This document shows positions 1 to 12,510 of a stretch of 64,000 nucleotides of DNA, one piece after another (positions within the stretch are counted from its first letter, which is position 1; each line of letters opens with the position of its first letter). The DNA is from Gongronella butleri (taxonomy: Eukaryota > Mucoromycota > Mucoromycetes > Mucorales > Cunninghamellaceae). The notes beneath the pieces were generated by a model. That model searched no databases and was not told the DNA's origin. It saw only the letters and a list, made by a program, of their open reading frames with translations. The DNA is taken from NCBI GenBank assembly GCA_025201375.1, contig JAIWZP010000002.1, positions 992,001 through 1,056,000 on the forward strand, read 5' to 3'. Made by a program: the position numbers and the translations under genes.

Positions 1-1905
1 TGACCTTTGGATTTTTATTTTTTCTGAGAAGAAAGAAGAGAGGAGCAAGCAACATCCACTACTGTACATATAAAAGTTTCGTGGAGCTACGATGAGTAGT
101 CCTTGGTGACGAATTTTTTTTCAAATTTATACAGTATTAGAAAAAAAGGGGGGTCAGCAGGTCATCAAAATGCATCTGGAGGGTCACCCGCTTTGAGAGG
201 GTCACCCGCTCAGGTCTCTCAAATCCGTTTGGCAACCTACTGTACACATTGGACATCTGAGAGTCATATCATTTGTTGGTGCATTGACCCCTTCTTTCTA
301 AGCGAATCTGCAATAAAAATCGGCGGGGGTCGATCAAGCTGTTTTAGAAGAGGAATACTGTTCTATGGGCAATCAAAACCAAATTTTAGAAAATGGAATC
401 ACTTTTGGTCGTACGCTGGTGAAACTGGCCGGTTCATCCGACAGAGAATCGAATTCTGCATTTATTATCACAACAGCTTGCGATCCTTTGTCTTGTCCAT
501 TGCCGAGAAAAACGAGCGAAGCTGAAATGTTGATTGGGCGTTGCAAGCGTACAAAAGCTGCGCATCATCGTTTTGCCGAGAATGGATAAAATGACCCCCT
601 TTTGCATGTCTTTCCACTTGTAAGATTTAAGCCTGGTCGAATAGCAGCTTGACGTGCTAGAGACATACAAAATTGTGAATTTATGGAGCATTGTCAATTT
701 TCTTGCCAACGATCAGATCAACCCCCGGTTTTTACTCCTGTTCTGAAAAGAGAGAGACCAAAACGCTCATATGTCAAAATTTTATGGAGCTGCAAGAAGC
801 ACTCGAAGACTCGATGGTGCGCCACATCATCGATTTTCAAAAATGACGATTTTCCATCGATTTTCCAAGGGGTACAGTCACGAATTTTAACCTGGCAAAA
901 CTTGTCAAGCAAGAGGCAAACGCGCACAAAGGGCGCGCGAGCCGACGCGCTCGGAGCCAACGCGTAGTAGTGGCGCGTCAATGGCGCGTTAAAAAAAAGA
1001 AAAAAGAAAAAAGAAAAAAGAAAAAAAAGAAATGAATTGACACTCGAGCGACCAGCAGATCATCCTCGTTTACGTTTATGATACTGTAACAAGAATCGTG
1101 TGTACGTACCTGTACTCGTGCCTGGCCAAGACGCGCATGGTGTGGCAGCAAGGCAAACATATCATATGAATCAATCAAGAAAAGAAAAAAGGAAACAAGC
1201 AAGCAAGAAATAAAGTCAAGATCAAGCACTGACCCGCTCAGCCCAAAGACACGTGCACCCTGACCAGTGTCTAGCCAATACTGTACTGGTGTGCAATGTA
1301 CGGCATTGGCGGCAAATTGAAACAAAAGAAATCGAACAAACCAAGAATGCACGCAAAAATCAAGCAAAGATCAGTGCATCCATCCATGTCATACTGTATC
1401 ATACAGTATTATGTGCACTTCAATTATCATACAAGCGCAAGCCAATGATGGCGCGCAAGGCGCGACAGTGGCGGCGTATTAAAAAAAAGTAAGCAACGAA
1501 ACGTGCAAACAAAACAGGCAAACCGTGCATAGGCACCCAATTCACGTACCTGATCCGCATTGGCGCACCTCGACAAGTCTCGCTCCCACGCATCCAATTA
1601 CTGTATGGGTACAGTATCAGCCGACTTTCTAGTCAATCGTCGGATCGATAGAAAATCGACTCTGTCAAATCTCATTTACAGTATCATAGTACAGTACCTC
1701 GTAAAAAATCGAATGAAGGCTGCTAGAACCGTATGAAGACTTCGCGAACGACGTTCGTAAAAAGAATCAAACAAAAGGTTGAAGAATTCGCAAACGTTCG
1801 TAAAAAAAATCGAACGAACTTTGTGAAGAATTTACGAACGTTCGCATGATATGATATGATACAGGAGGATCAATATGATACTACTACTGTAATACAACAG
1901 TAATC
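1..1905. other. Gene-free region with dispersed repeat and TACTGTA motifs
   Basis: No open frame here looks like a gene. The stretch from about 670 to 905 matches, with decay, the stretch at about 57030-57240; both contain a phrase resembling 'ttttccaaggggtacagtc'. The palindromic-style words TACTGTA and TACAGTA recur many times between 60 and 1985, and a short GATAT-type microsatellite lies near 1845-1862. This looks like old repeat-derived sequence. Confidence 0.7.
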
Positions 1906-1910
1906 TTTAG

Positions 1911-3135
1911 GGATCGTTTTGACCTCGTATGTTATTTATACAGTAATACAGTATGTTGTTTTGGCCCTAATTTTACAGTATGCAACAAAATGCATTTTCT
2001 CAGGACTGAGTGATCCAATTTCTGGAAAAACTTGAAACCAACGAATTTTTGGGTTGACCATCCACTGACATAAATTTGGAGCCAGATGGTCAGGCTCATC
2101 GGGAGGAAGGCGTAAAAAAATTGCTTGGCGCTGCGTTTTCACTAGCAAACACGAATATCGAGCTTTCTCGGGACTGGATAATAAGATTCGCAAAAAAAAT
2201 GTACACCGTTGGAGAATTTGGTCTACCATCAACTGGTCCAAATTTGGGACCAGATGAGCAAGTTTCTGATGAAGCGCCAGTTTCATAGGCGTAAATGGGA
2301 AAAATCACCAGTATTTAATCTCGTACCGCGGCAACGGCTGAGTGCCCCGACGCGAGAATCACCACAAATGAATCAGCGATTAAACCGGTAAAAGCGCTTG
2401 TGGTTTGGGGACATCGCGTCAAGTTTTCGGCCATGTAGCCTTTGGGAATCGTTTTGATCCTGTTTTGGCTCTAAGTTTATGCAAAACGCATTTTCTCAGG
2501 ACTGAGTGATTCGATTTCTGAAAAAAATTGGAATAATCGTGTTTTAAAGTCGAGAATCCGCTGGCCTAAATTTGGAGCCAAATAGTCAGGCTCATCGGGA
2601 GAGACACGTAAAATATTGTTTGGCTACGGGTTTTCTCTAGCAAACACGAATCGCGAACTTTCTCGAGAATGGGCGATCCGATTCGCGAAAAAAGTTAACA
2701 CCACTGAAGAATTGGGTCTACAATCAACTGGTCTAAATTTGGGGCTAGATGAACAAGTTTCTGATGAAGTGCCAGTTCATAGGCGTAAAGGGGGTAAAAT
2801 CACCAGCATTTGGCCTCGCACCATGGCAGAAGCTGAGCGCCCGGACGCGTGAGACCATCAAATGAATCAGCGTCCAAACGCGGTAAAAGCGGTTGTGGTT
2901 TGGGGACATCGCGTCCAGTTCTCGGCGAGTTAGCCTTTATGAATCGTTTTGAGCCTGATTTGGCCGTGATTTTATGAGAAATGCATATTATCAGGACTGA
3001 GTGATTCGATTTCTGAAAAAAATTGGAATCGTCGTGTTTTGGAGTCTAGTATCCGCTGTCCTAAATTTGGAGCCAGATGGTCAGGTTCATCCGGAGAAAC
3101 GCGTAAAACTCAATTTAGCACTAGGCTTTTGCTAG
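1911..3135. repeat. Tandem repeat, about 495-bp unit, three copies
   Basis: Copies begin at about 1911, 2446 and 2941, each with a phrase close to 'gaatcgttttgacctg', followed by 'ttttctcaggactgagtga' and 'aaatttggagccagatggtcag'. The first copy carries about 40 extra bases rich in TACAGTA words. The third stops near 3135. Short open frames inside (for example 2076-2288 and 2616-2852) are corresponding segments of successive repeat units and carry stops, so they may be remnants of an old coding repeat. I do not recognise the family. Confidence 0.85.
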
Positions 3136-3480
3136 TGATCAAAATTTGATTGTTGGGCAAACTACCCCCAATGCTTTATGACATGTGCAACTTGACTTTC
3201 TGGGGTGCCAGATCACTTTTTGATGCATTTTGGCGCTTTGCCGTTGACACTGCTGGAGCACGGATTGATTTTTTTCGTTAAAATAATATTTTACAGAGCT
3301 GGTCGTTAGACAACCTTTCATTATTCCCAGTTTCCCCTCATCCCAGATGATGACACAAGGACACCATGAACAATGTTTGAGCAGCCTATCGGTTCCATGT
3401 GAATCGTGATGAAGCCATCAATCTCTTTTTTTCATTCTTTTTTTTTTTTTGGCCACCACCATTGTCATTGCGTGTGCCTG

Positions 3481-3524
<44 letters not shown>

Positions 3525-4642
3525 TAAGAAGGCTCATGCAGGCACACTTTTGTCTGGAGCTCTGGACCCGATGGTGCATCATGGGCTCACGCGCGTGAAA
3601 AAAAAAAGAGGAGATCGATCATCGTTGGTGGCCTTACTTCGATGATCCTCATAGTGCCAAGGTGCAATCTAATCAAAGGGCATGCAAAAAGGCTAAATTC
3701 AATGATTTAAAAAATTACGGGGGTCGGATAGGGAGCGAATGGGAAGGTCCACAAGAGCGATGATCCCATTTTTGGCTCCTGGTTCATCAAATTTTGGGCG
3801 CGTTGCTTGATGTTTCGCTCCTGGCGGCTTGCCTTTGGACTGTAGCAGTAGATGATGTGCTTAATCATTTTTTTAAAAAAAAAATTAGGCTAATGAGTCG
3901 CGAGGCAGTGCCCGCCCAAATAAATGTAGTGGAGGAGCCACCGGGGAAGTAAGAGTACACCTAATCGATTTGTTGGCTTTATCATGGCGGTCTCTTTTTT
4001 GATGTTGGACAAACATGAGCTGCATGAAGTGTGTGTGACCGAATTGGGACATTTTACCATTGACAAGCTTGTCTTTTTACTTTCTTTCTTGTTTTACTGC
4101 ATACAAGGCGCAACGATGCATCTCATGGCTCATGTCATCGGATGTTCGTGGGCCCCTCTAGTCGATATTTGATTGTGCAATGTAATTGATCATCCTGTCA
4201 ATCATTGGCAAAACGCAATTGAGCGTCCGAGTGGCCGATCATGGGCCTTTTTTTTTTTTTTTGGTCCTACGTGGCCGTCTTCCTCCCCCCTGCAGCATTG
4301 AGAAAACAGGGAGAGCGCATTAAACAGGGAGACCCCCTTTTTTGCTATGATAAATTTCACCATATTACTCGATTTGTATGTGCGACACTTGGTCCACTTG
4401 CCCAACAAGCGCCTGGTGTTGCTTGGGCGTCGCGCTCCCTGCTCCTTTTTTAATATAGACGCTCGTCTTTTAAAAAAAGAAGGCTCCAAGACGTATGCTC
4501 TTTTCAATGGTCCTCGTTTTATTTTTGGAAAAGCTAGCTTTTCTTTATTTATCGAGCAAGCGACATTCCTTTTTTTTTTTTCTTTTTCTTTCACATTCTA
4601 CCCTTTTTTTTTACGCATCGCGCACAATTTCAGCCTCCAAAG
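3136..4642. other. Intergenic, with 40-nt poly-A run
   Basis: No gene is supported. It contains an uninterrupted A-run at 3483-3522 and several T-runs. The last 100 bases, rich in C and T up to 4642, are the likely promoter and leader of the following subtilase gene. Confidence 0.6.
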
Positions 4643-5865
4643 ATGCTCCTATCTTCCACGTCATGGCTGTGCTGGGTGAGTGCGATGTCGCTTCTTTTTA
4701 GCGGTTCAATGGTGGTGCACGGCCAGGATTACATCTTGCCGAACCGATATATTATCGAATACCCGCGCGTGGATGATGTGAATGCGCACCACGATCTTGT
4801 ACTTTCGCTGCTTGCACCGATCCGAGACTATATCACGGTGCATCACGTGTATGATAAGTCGCCTGTGTTCCAGGGGATGTCTGTGGAACTGCCCGCGCAG
4901 CACCAGCACGCGTTTTCCAAGCTGCTGCAACTGCCTACAAGCAATCGGATCCTGCTGCGCCGCGACAAGCCCATCAGCATGGACAAGCACCCTTGGATCG
5001 GCAAGATTTACCCGATGCACTACGTGATGCAGCCGCAATGGAAGGCCGTCGAGGAGCAAGAGTTGCCCCAGTCGGACCATCACCTTGCCAGCAAGAAAAC
5101 GACACGAAAGAAAAAGGCGCATGACGACGACGGCAATGAGGAAGAGGGCGACGACCACAATGACGGCGGACTCAGTGTTGGCACGGATCATTTGCGCCCG
5201 TTTGAATCACCCATCTCGCAGGTGAGGCAGGTGCATGAGCAATTGCAAGTCAAGGGCAAGGATGTGCTGGTGTGTCTGCTGGATTGCGGCATTGACTACA
5301 CGCATCCGGCATTGGGCGGTGGATTTGGCCCCGACTACAAGGTCAGAGTGGGTGCCAACCTTGTCGACCCCAAATCCGACATCAAGCAAGCCGGCGAGCA
5401 TCGCGGTCGCGACGATCCCTTCGATCCATGCCCAAACAACGGTAAAAAAAAAACATTTTACCCCCTGCTTCTCCTTTTTTTATTTACGCTCCTCTTCTTT
5501 TTTTTGGCTAATATATAGGGCACGGCACACACGTGGCTGGTATCATCATTGGCTCCGATCCCAATATGGTAGGATAAAGGCAACGCGTCGGAAAACAGGT
5601 CAATTGGGTGCTGATTCTCTTTTTCTCTTCTTTTTTTTCTCTCTCTTTTTAGAATTTCAAAGGTGTGGCACCGGACGCGAGTCTTGGTATGTGGCGTATC
5701 TTTGGTTGCGATGGTGGTGCAAGCGAGGATACTGTCGTCAAGGGCCTATTGTTGGCACACGAGGCCGGCTGCAACGTGATCAATCTCAGTCTTGGCGTCC
5801 AAAGCGCATGGTCCGAGGATGCCATGGCCGTGGTGGCCGAGCGTATCTCACAGCATGGGTCCATT

Positions 5866-5929
<64 letters not shown>

Positions 5930-5978
5930 AAGAAAAAGAAACGAATTTGAATGCTCATTCCCCATTTCTCTCTCTCTC

Positions 5979-6009
<31 letters not shown>

Positions 6010-8278
6010 CGCGTCTAGTGGTGGCTGTGGCGGGCAATCAGGGCGATGACGGTGTGTTTCTGCAAAACACGCCTGGCACGGGCAAGCATGTGGTGTCTGT
6101 TGCGTCGCTGGACAATTCGTATTATCCGACCAAGGTGTTTACGGTGGATGCCATCAAGGGCGACAGCTTTGGTATGTGTGCAGGAGTGCAAGAAAGGGAT
6201 GGAACAAATGCATTGAGAGCGTGGACTTATGATTTTATCACGTAGTGTATCAATTGTCGACGACGACGCAGAGTTTCCCCAATGGCACGCTTGTGACTGT
6301 GTATGATGGAGGCGACGACACAGTTCAATCGTCGCTTGGGTGCCCTGACAGCGATATGGACACGCTTGAGAAGCATGCGCACGAGATCAAGGGCAATATT
6401 TTGCTCGTTCGGCGCGGTGGATGCACGTTTGATGACAAAGCAGCCGTTGTTAAAAAGCTGGGCGCCAAAGGCATGCTTGTGTACGACGCAAAGCCTGCCA
6501 AGGACGCGCCCGATGATCCATTCTCGATCATGGCCGCCAAGAGCACAATTCCTGTTGCGGCCATTGCGCCATCGGTGGCCAAGCAATTTCTGCGCGACCG
6601 CCTTTTGCCGACGCGCCTCACGTTCCCCGAGGCCACGTATGACAAGAGCATCAAGACCGCCCTGGAAGTATCGTCGTTTTCAAGCGTCGGACCCACGTAC
6701 GAGCTGGACCTCAAACCAAACGTGGCGGGCATTGGTGGCCAGGTGTATTCGACGCTTCCGCAGCATCTGGAAAGCAATGGCGGATTTCCAAAGGGCTGGG
6801 GTGTGCGTTCAGGCACAAGCATGGCCTCTCCCCACGTGACAGGCGTCCTCGCACTCATTCTGCAGGCTTTCCATCAGACACCTTCGCACATTGACCAATC
6901 CATTGGCAATTATTTGATTGAACACTTGCAAAATCATGCCATTCTGCCAAACCAACAGGGCGATGCGCTCAATCACCCATTGTTTCAAGGCGCGGGCCTG
7001 GTACAACGTAAGTCGTTTCTGGCGTGGAGGATGTATTCCATGCGTTTCGTCGATTTTTGCTCATTTTCATGTTTATTTTTTATTTTGTACTTTTTACGGA
7101 TAGCGCTCGACACGATTCTCAATCCATTGCACGTGTCTCCGCCGTCCATCAGCTTCAATGACACTTCGAGCGACCTATATAGGAGGCACACGCTGTCCGT
7201 GACAAATCACGGCAAACAAGCAATGACGCTTCGTATCCGTCACCGCCCAGCGGCATCCGTGGATCCATTTGGGCTCGAGGCAACGGCACACGCTTTGGAT
7301 GGAGAAGAGCACGACGTCATGGCGATTCTGCCCGCGCACGGGGCTCATCATCATGGAATTTTGGGAAAACGTGCGGGTCTCCCTGTGGATTTGGCCGACC
7401 CGTCCAAGGCCATTGAAAAGCTGGAGCCTGTGAACAAGTTTACACCAAAGGAACCTGCACCGCGCGGGCACACCAAGGTCAAGCTGCAATTCAGCACGCA
7501 AGAGATCAGCTTAGCGCCGGGCGAGACAAAAAAAGTGGATGTGCAGGTGGTTTTGCCCGCTGTGAGCCACGTGTATCAGATGTACGGCGGCTACATCCAG
7601 TTCCACATGCAGCATTCAAACGTGCAGCACCTCAACGAGACACTTGTCCAGGCAAACATCCCTTATTTCGGCGTCATGGGCGCAATGCACGAATTACCCA
7701 TTTTTGACGATGGCTTCCCGTACCTTTCGCGCTCCGAGAATACGTCCATTGCTCTTGGTGCTAATGACGTGTTTGAATTCACACCCCCGCCCCCTGAGGA
7801 TGCCAACGAGAACAGCATCTCTGGAAATAGCCAAAGCAAGCTGATGACGCGTCGTGAGGCACGCATTGTCTGGCAGACCGATGGCGACGGTAGCGACGAC
7901 CCTGCGACCGAGGACTCGGACGCGTCTGGAGGCGATGACGACATTGTTTCCGGTTTGCCAACCATCGTCATGCGTCTTATCACAGCATCACCTCGCATCC
8001 ACATTACCATTGCACGCCACAATGACCAGGAAATCGTCGGCTACTTCCCCGACAGCCCCTTTGAGTACTGGGAGCGCAGCCGCTTACGCGCCGACGACTT
8101 TTATCGCCTGATCGTCTGGGATGGCCAAATGCAGGAATTGCCCGGCATTGGCGCGCCCAAACAGACCATTGCCCCCGGCGACTATGTCATTCGCATCAAG
8201 GCCCTCCATCTCATGGGCAATCCAGACAACCCAAAGGACTGGGACTCGTGGACGTCCCCCATCATCCGCGTCAATTGA
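4643..8278 (+). CDS. Secreted subtilisin-like serine protease with PA insert (Vpr-like)
   Basis: Endopeptidase of the S8 family, predicted secreted. Exons 4643-5441, 5519-5568, 5653-5866, 6019-6171, 6246-7007 and 7104-8278 join in frame to 1050 residues. A signal peptide covers about residues 1-28, followed by a propeptide. The catalytic triad is visible: Asp214 (LLDCGIDY), His268 (GHGTHVAG) and Ser597 (GTSMASP). A protease-associated (PA) domain at about 440-520 (LLVRRGGCTF) interrupts the catalytic domain. The C-terminal 350 residues are beta-rich and resemble the Fn3-like domains of large subtilases. An acidic, lysine-rich stretch (150-175) lies between propeptide and catalytic domain and may be a processing site. 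The intron at 5867-6018 holds a 59-nt A-run. A paralogue lies at 58164-61872 on the other strand. The likely role is extracellular protein digestion. Confidence 0.93.
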
Positions 8279-8647
8279 TTCGTTTTTTCTTTTTTTTTCT
8301 TATATACCCGTTTTCAATACAAATCCATCATCCCTAATTTGTTTTAAATCATTCAATTGCTTTGTGCGCACATTCAATAAAGAACGCATGTCATCAAAAA
8401 CGAAGGCCAATGTGTCAAAATGGGGGTGATTTGCTCTTTTTCTTTTTTGTGTCACGATTTGCATGAATTCAGACGCAACAGGCAAAGCAAATAAGCGGAA
8501 TGATTTTTCATTGTGGACGTGACTTTGTCCGACGATCGGGGTGCCGGACCACAAAAAAGCAGGCAGCTCCCCTATTGAAAAAACAAAACAGGCTTCTTTT
8601 CCGCACACCTCTCTCTTTTTTTTTTTTTTCTTTCTTTACGTTATACC
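8279..8647. other. Intergenic spacer
   Basis: This is the 3' region of the subtilase gene and the leader of the next gene. An AATAAA signal lies near 8376. The T/C-rich tract just before 8648 is typical of leaders in this window. I see nothing else. Confidence 0.6.
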
Positions 8648-9016
8648 ATGCTGAGACACCACTCCGAAGCGCAAGCCCGCCGCCCTGTCTACAACGACCC
8701 TTGGTATGTTGCTTCGAGGCGATAAACCTCTTTTTGCGACGTTTTGAGCGACCCGACACGCCTTTTTTTTTTTCGTCTTTTTGACTAAGACAGCGCTGTC
8801 AACTCCTAACGTTCTACTGTCAAATGGTCGACTCACACATGTTTTATTTATTATCATGTTTATAGGAAGCGACGTGAAGCGTGGCGCTCGCACCCTATCT
8901 TTAGCAAGGCCAGCAACTTCAAGACGCTGTTCCCTGGCTTGGGTTGGGCCACCGCCGCGTTTGCCGTCTACTGCACCTATGAGCACTTTATGCTCAAGGA
9001 CAAGAAGCACCATTAA
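8648..9016 (+). CDS. NADH:ubiquinone oxidoreductase (complex I) subunit B12 / NDUFB3
   Basis: Accessory subunit of mitochondrial respiratory complex I, sitting in the membrane arm. Exons 8648-8703 and 8866-9016 give 68 residues. The short first exon ends inside the Trp codon of NDPW. The second encodes KRREAWRSHPIF, the hallmark of the B12 family, then FPGLGWATAAFAVYC as the single membrane helix, and a charged tail ending in KDKKHH. Length and layout fit fungal B12 proteins. The start is the only ATG in frame before the family motif. Confidence 0.88.
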
Positions 9017-9560
9017 ATTGCTCTCTTCTTTCTCTCCTTGTCGCCAATTCCTTGGGTGTACGCCTCGATCATGCCATTTGTCTCTCTCTAACACACCTTA
9101 GACTTTCGCAACCTCACTAGACCCCATTCATCGATCCGTCGCTCCAATTCCATCCTCCAATTGTCTCTTCACCAACCAACCTTGCTTCGTCTTGCTCTTT
9201 AATTGTAAAACGACTTTTTTTTACCATCAACATTATAAAAATGACCTGTTTTCCTTGTAATTTGTGTGATTTGGAGCCATTGGGGGGGGGGTGGCGAGGA
9301 TGAGCAATGGCATGTGCAAAGGCGCTATGGACCGTGTCCATGGATGTGGTGGGTCAATGGCTGAGAAAAAAAGTGAAATCGCCCGAGCACGCGCGCTCTT
9401 TTTAGCTTCTTTTTTTCTTTTTGTCTTTTGTCTTTTTTTTTTTTAGTGTTTTTTGCCTTTTTTTCGCGCGCTCTCTCTTTCTCGCATTTTCATACCAGTC
9501 CTCTTTTTGTCGCCTTTCCCCGTCCTATACACCTCCACCTCGATACACGACTAAAAAAAA
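9017..9560. other. Intergenic spacer
   Basis: No gene is supported. A pyrimidine-rich stretch (about 9400-9550) precedes the acetyltransferase start, and an ATAAAA-type signal near 9234 may serve the upstream gene. Confidence 0.55.
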
Positions 9561-10685
9561 ATGGCCAGGAAGAAAATGAGCAGTTCTACGGCGGATGCGC
9601 CTGTGAATACGACAACCGCGGCGTCGAGCGGCGATGGGAGCAGCCAAGCAGCGGCGTCTGTGCCGCGGATACTCTTGCGCACGTACAGGCCGACGGATAA
9701 TGAGGCCGTGCAATACCTTTTCACGACAACCATGTTTGCGCTTGTTCCCGAGGGTGTGCGTCGCAAGCTGTGGAGCCCGCTCACATGGATTGTATGGTTT
9801 GTCGGGTACGGCGCCCTTTTGATGACCGTGCCGCGTGCCTTGGTGCGATTTGCCGGCATGGACAATGAATCCATGTGGATGACGGGTGTGCGCATGTTTG
9901 TCACGTTTGCATGGGCGCTCTTTGGCTTCAGCGTCATGTTCATTGTCACGGAGCGGTTTGAAATGGTCGACAAGGTCGAGCAAGCGCTTGAAAACGATCT
10001 CAAGGACCCCGAGGCCATCTATCTAAAATACGAGGCGCCATTTGACGACGAAGACGAGGATGAAGAGGTTGCGGATGATGACGAGGCCAGCCGGCGAAAG
10101 CAGCAGCAGGAGGAAAAGAAGAAATTGAATTGGCAGCAACAACAGGAACAAGAGGTGCATCGTCCTGGTCATTTCTGGCTTTTGCTTGCGGATGACGAGC
10201 CATGCGGCATGCTCGGCCTTGCACCTGCCTTTGACGCGCCCAAAATGGACCAGCGCACCAATCTGGCACCCATCTGGAAGCAGGTGCTTCGTGCCCTCTC
10301 GGGCAATCGCTTCCAATTCGGCGCAAACAGCCAACCTCTTGCCGTTATCCCCTCTGGCCCTGCACATACCGCCACCATCGTGCGTTGGGCAGTCGCAAAC
10401 CAATTCCAGCAGTGCGGCCTGTCCTCCTTGCTCATGCACCGCGCCATGACATGGGCCCACGACGCAGGCATCCGCGACGTCTATGCCATCACAAACGAGG
10501 TCGAGCTCGCCGCTGAGCAAATCCTCGAAAAACGTCACGGATTCCGCCTCGTTCGTAGGCACAAAATCGGCCTCTTTGGCCGCTATCGCGCCGTCTGGGT
10601 GTGCAAGGTTGTCGAATGGATGGCCGTCAATGGCAATCACGTCAACAGCAGATTCAAACCCAAGGACGACAAAAAGGAAGAGTAG
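9561..10685 (+). CDS. Membrane-anchored GNAT family N-acetyltransferase
   Basis: Single-exon gene of 374 residues. Residues 1-35 are Ser/Ala/Thr-rich. Two hydrophobic helices (about 74-92 and 112-130) form a hairpin membrane anchor. An acidic stretch (161-176) and a Gln/Lys-rich coil (178-198) follow. The GNAT domain then runs from about 203 to 350: HFWLLLADDEPCGMLGL is the central strand, ATIVRWAVANQFQQCGLSSL matches the acetyl-CoA motif A with Q-x-x-G-x-S in place of R-x-x-G-x-G/A, and EQILEKRHGF is the motif B region. The order (helical membrane hairpin inserted in an N-terminal split GNAT fold) resembles NAT8-like enzymes, which act at the ER or Golgi. The substrate cannot be told. ATG at 9561 is preceded by an A-rich context. 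Confidence 0.8.
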   Translation: MARKKMSSSTADAPVNTTTAASSGDGSSQAAASVPRILLRTYRPTDNEAVQYLFTTTMFALVPEGVRRKLWSPLTWIVWFVGYGALLMTVPRALVRFAGMDNESMWMTGVRMFVTFAWALFGFSVMFIVTERFEMVDKVEQALENDLKDPEAIYLKYEAPFDDEDEDEEVADDDEASRRKQQQEEKKKLNWQQQQEQEVHRPGHFWLLLADDEPCGMLGLAPAFDAPKMDQRTNLAPIWKQVLRALSGNRFQFGANSQPLAVIPSGPAHTATIVRWAVANQFQQCGLSSLLMHRAMTWAHDAGIRDVYAITNEVELAAEQILEKRHGFRLVRRHKIGLFGRYRAVWVCKVVEWMAVNGNHVNSRFKPKDDKKEE

Positions 10686-12412
10686 CATCTTTCCCCCCCT
10701 TGCTTTTTTCATTGTAATTTGCCCCTTCTCTCTTTCTCTCTCTTCTCACCTCAGCCACGACTTCTTCACTCTCCTCGTGTCTAAATAGATCCACCTGTTC
10801 CTTGTCTTTTTTTCGTAGTTGATAAAATAAAATAATTTGCCTTATTCCTCGTCGCAATGTTGTACACCTTGGCGGTGCTGAGCAAAAGGAAGAAAGAGGT
10901 GGTGGTCAGGGGCATGCTCGGTCTGAAACGACGCGTCGGCCACGCGTCCATGGCCCGATTTTGTTTTATTTTATCCAAATTTCGTTCAATCGCTTGTCTC
11001 CGAGATTCTGAATGTGGCTGGACGCGGCAATTCATCATTGCAATGCAGAAAAATAACCCCTGGGCCCAATGGAAAAGAAAAAAGAAAATGAGGAAAAAGA
11101 GAGCCATAAATCAGGGACGGCGCGCTTACCCCCCACTTGTTTTCTTTGGCGCGTCTAAATTTAGTAGCAGCCGTGATCGAGGGCCATGGTGAAAATGTTC
11201 CAGAGTGGCATTGGAAATTGCAAAAAGTGCATGACGCGCTTTCCAATGCCTCGTTGCTTCGTGTTGTTTACACGCTGTGTCACTGGGCAATTCAAAGTTT
11301 TTGTGGTCGGATGGCAAAAAGGCGATTTTGCACAGCCTCAATTGCCCATCCTTTTCCCGTCTCCCCCCAACAGCGCCAAGTCATGAATCAGCCACACTTC
11401 AAGAAACACCTACGATCATCATTTTACACAAAAAGGTGGCGGACCAGACACGAGATGCAAAAAGGTGCCACCATCACCACCATTGCCACCTGTCCCGCTT
11501 CATTGGACCTCCATTAATAGTCATTTATTGGACAGGTGCGCACCACAGAATGAGGTCAACATTGCGCCTTAGCGTAAGAGGGAGAGAGGGCGCGAATCGA
11601 TGACGTATTTGCAAAAAGCCATACTTGCTATTGAAACCGACGCGACGCGTCCGTGAGCGGGTTCGATACAGCGACGTGCGCACCTCGAATATTCTCTTTC
11701 CCTAGCACAAGGCTGCGAATATCGACGCCCATCGACGTGCCGATTGACATTGCGTGCACCCAATGGACGCGCCAGCCACTGTCCCTCCTTGTGGCCTTTT
11801 GTGCCCCATCTCCTGTCCTTTTTGTCCATAGATGCCCAAAAGGGTAAGCCTCGCCGCTCATTTTTTTTTTCTTGCTGTGCAACGCGACACCTCAAAATGA
11901 GGCTGAACAGTCGACTTGGTGAATGCACCAAATATGGCACCCCGAATGAGCCCTGCCACCATTTTTTTTTTTAATTTCGATCCAAGAAGTGGGCGTCGGC
12001 TTCTTGGACACAAGAAATGCTCAACCTATTTTTTTTTTTTTTTGATGGCAATTGTGCCATTGTTGTTGATAGCAGGTCGACATGACTCCTAGAAAACAAG
12101 GGATATCAAAGGCGATCCCGCACGGCGGAATTGGCGGAAGCGTGGCGCGTACAAAGGCACGACCCCCGCGCCCCGTCCTTCTTCGGTTTCTGTGCATTTG
12201 GAAGAAGATTTAACATCCACCCAGTCTAGTCGCAAAGAAAAAAAAAAAAAAAAGACAGCCTCAAAATGCAAGAGGGGCGCGAAAAATTAAGGTACGTGTG
12301 TAACCCAAGACCTTTGTAAGGGAGGCGTCGTTGCACAAGTAAATTAAAAGGATGCGAGAGTGAGGTGGGGGGGGGACAGGAATTGAGAGACCACACCTTG
12401 GGATCAAAGATG
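10686..12412. other. Gene-free region
   Basis: No convincing gene on either strand. Open frames are short and lack splice-compatible partners. T-runs occur near 11960 and 12030, an A-run near 12238, and a short G-run at 12366-12374. A/T signals around 10826 may end the acetyltransferase transcript. Confidence 0.5.
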
Positions 12413-12418
12413 TATAAA
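12413..12418 (+). promoter_or_regulatory. TATA box of the lysozyme gene
   Basis: A clean TATAAA lies about 95 bases before the lysozyme ATG at 12511, followed by a pyrimidine-rich leader. Most genes here lack so clear a box, so this suggests a strongly or conditionally expressed gene. Confidence 0.6.
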
Positions 12419-12510
12419 AGCAAGCGCGCGAGCCGCTCCCATTTGCCGTTTTTTTTTGTTTTCTACATCGAATCTCCTTCGCTTTTTTTTCTCTTCTTTT
12501 TGTATATATC

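Noticed and set aside
103..525. 140-codon plus-strand frame near the window start
   Set aside because: No ATG context, no family features, and the region is repeat-derived.
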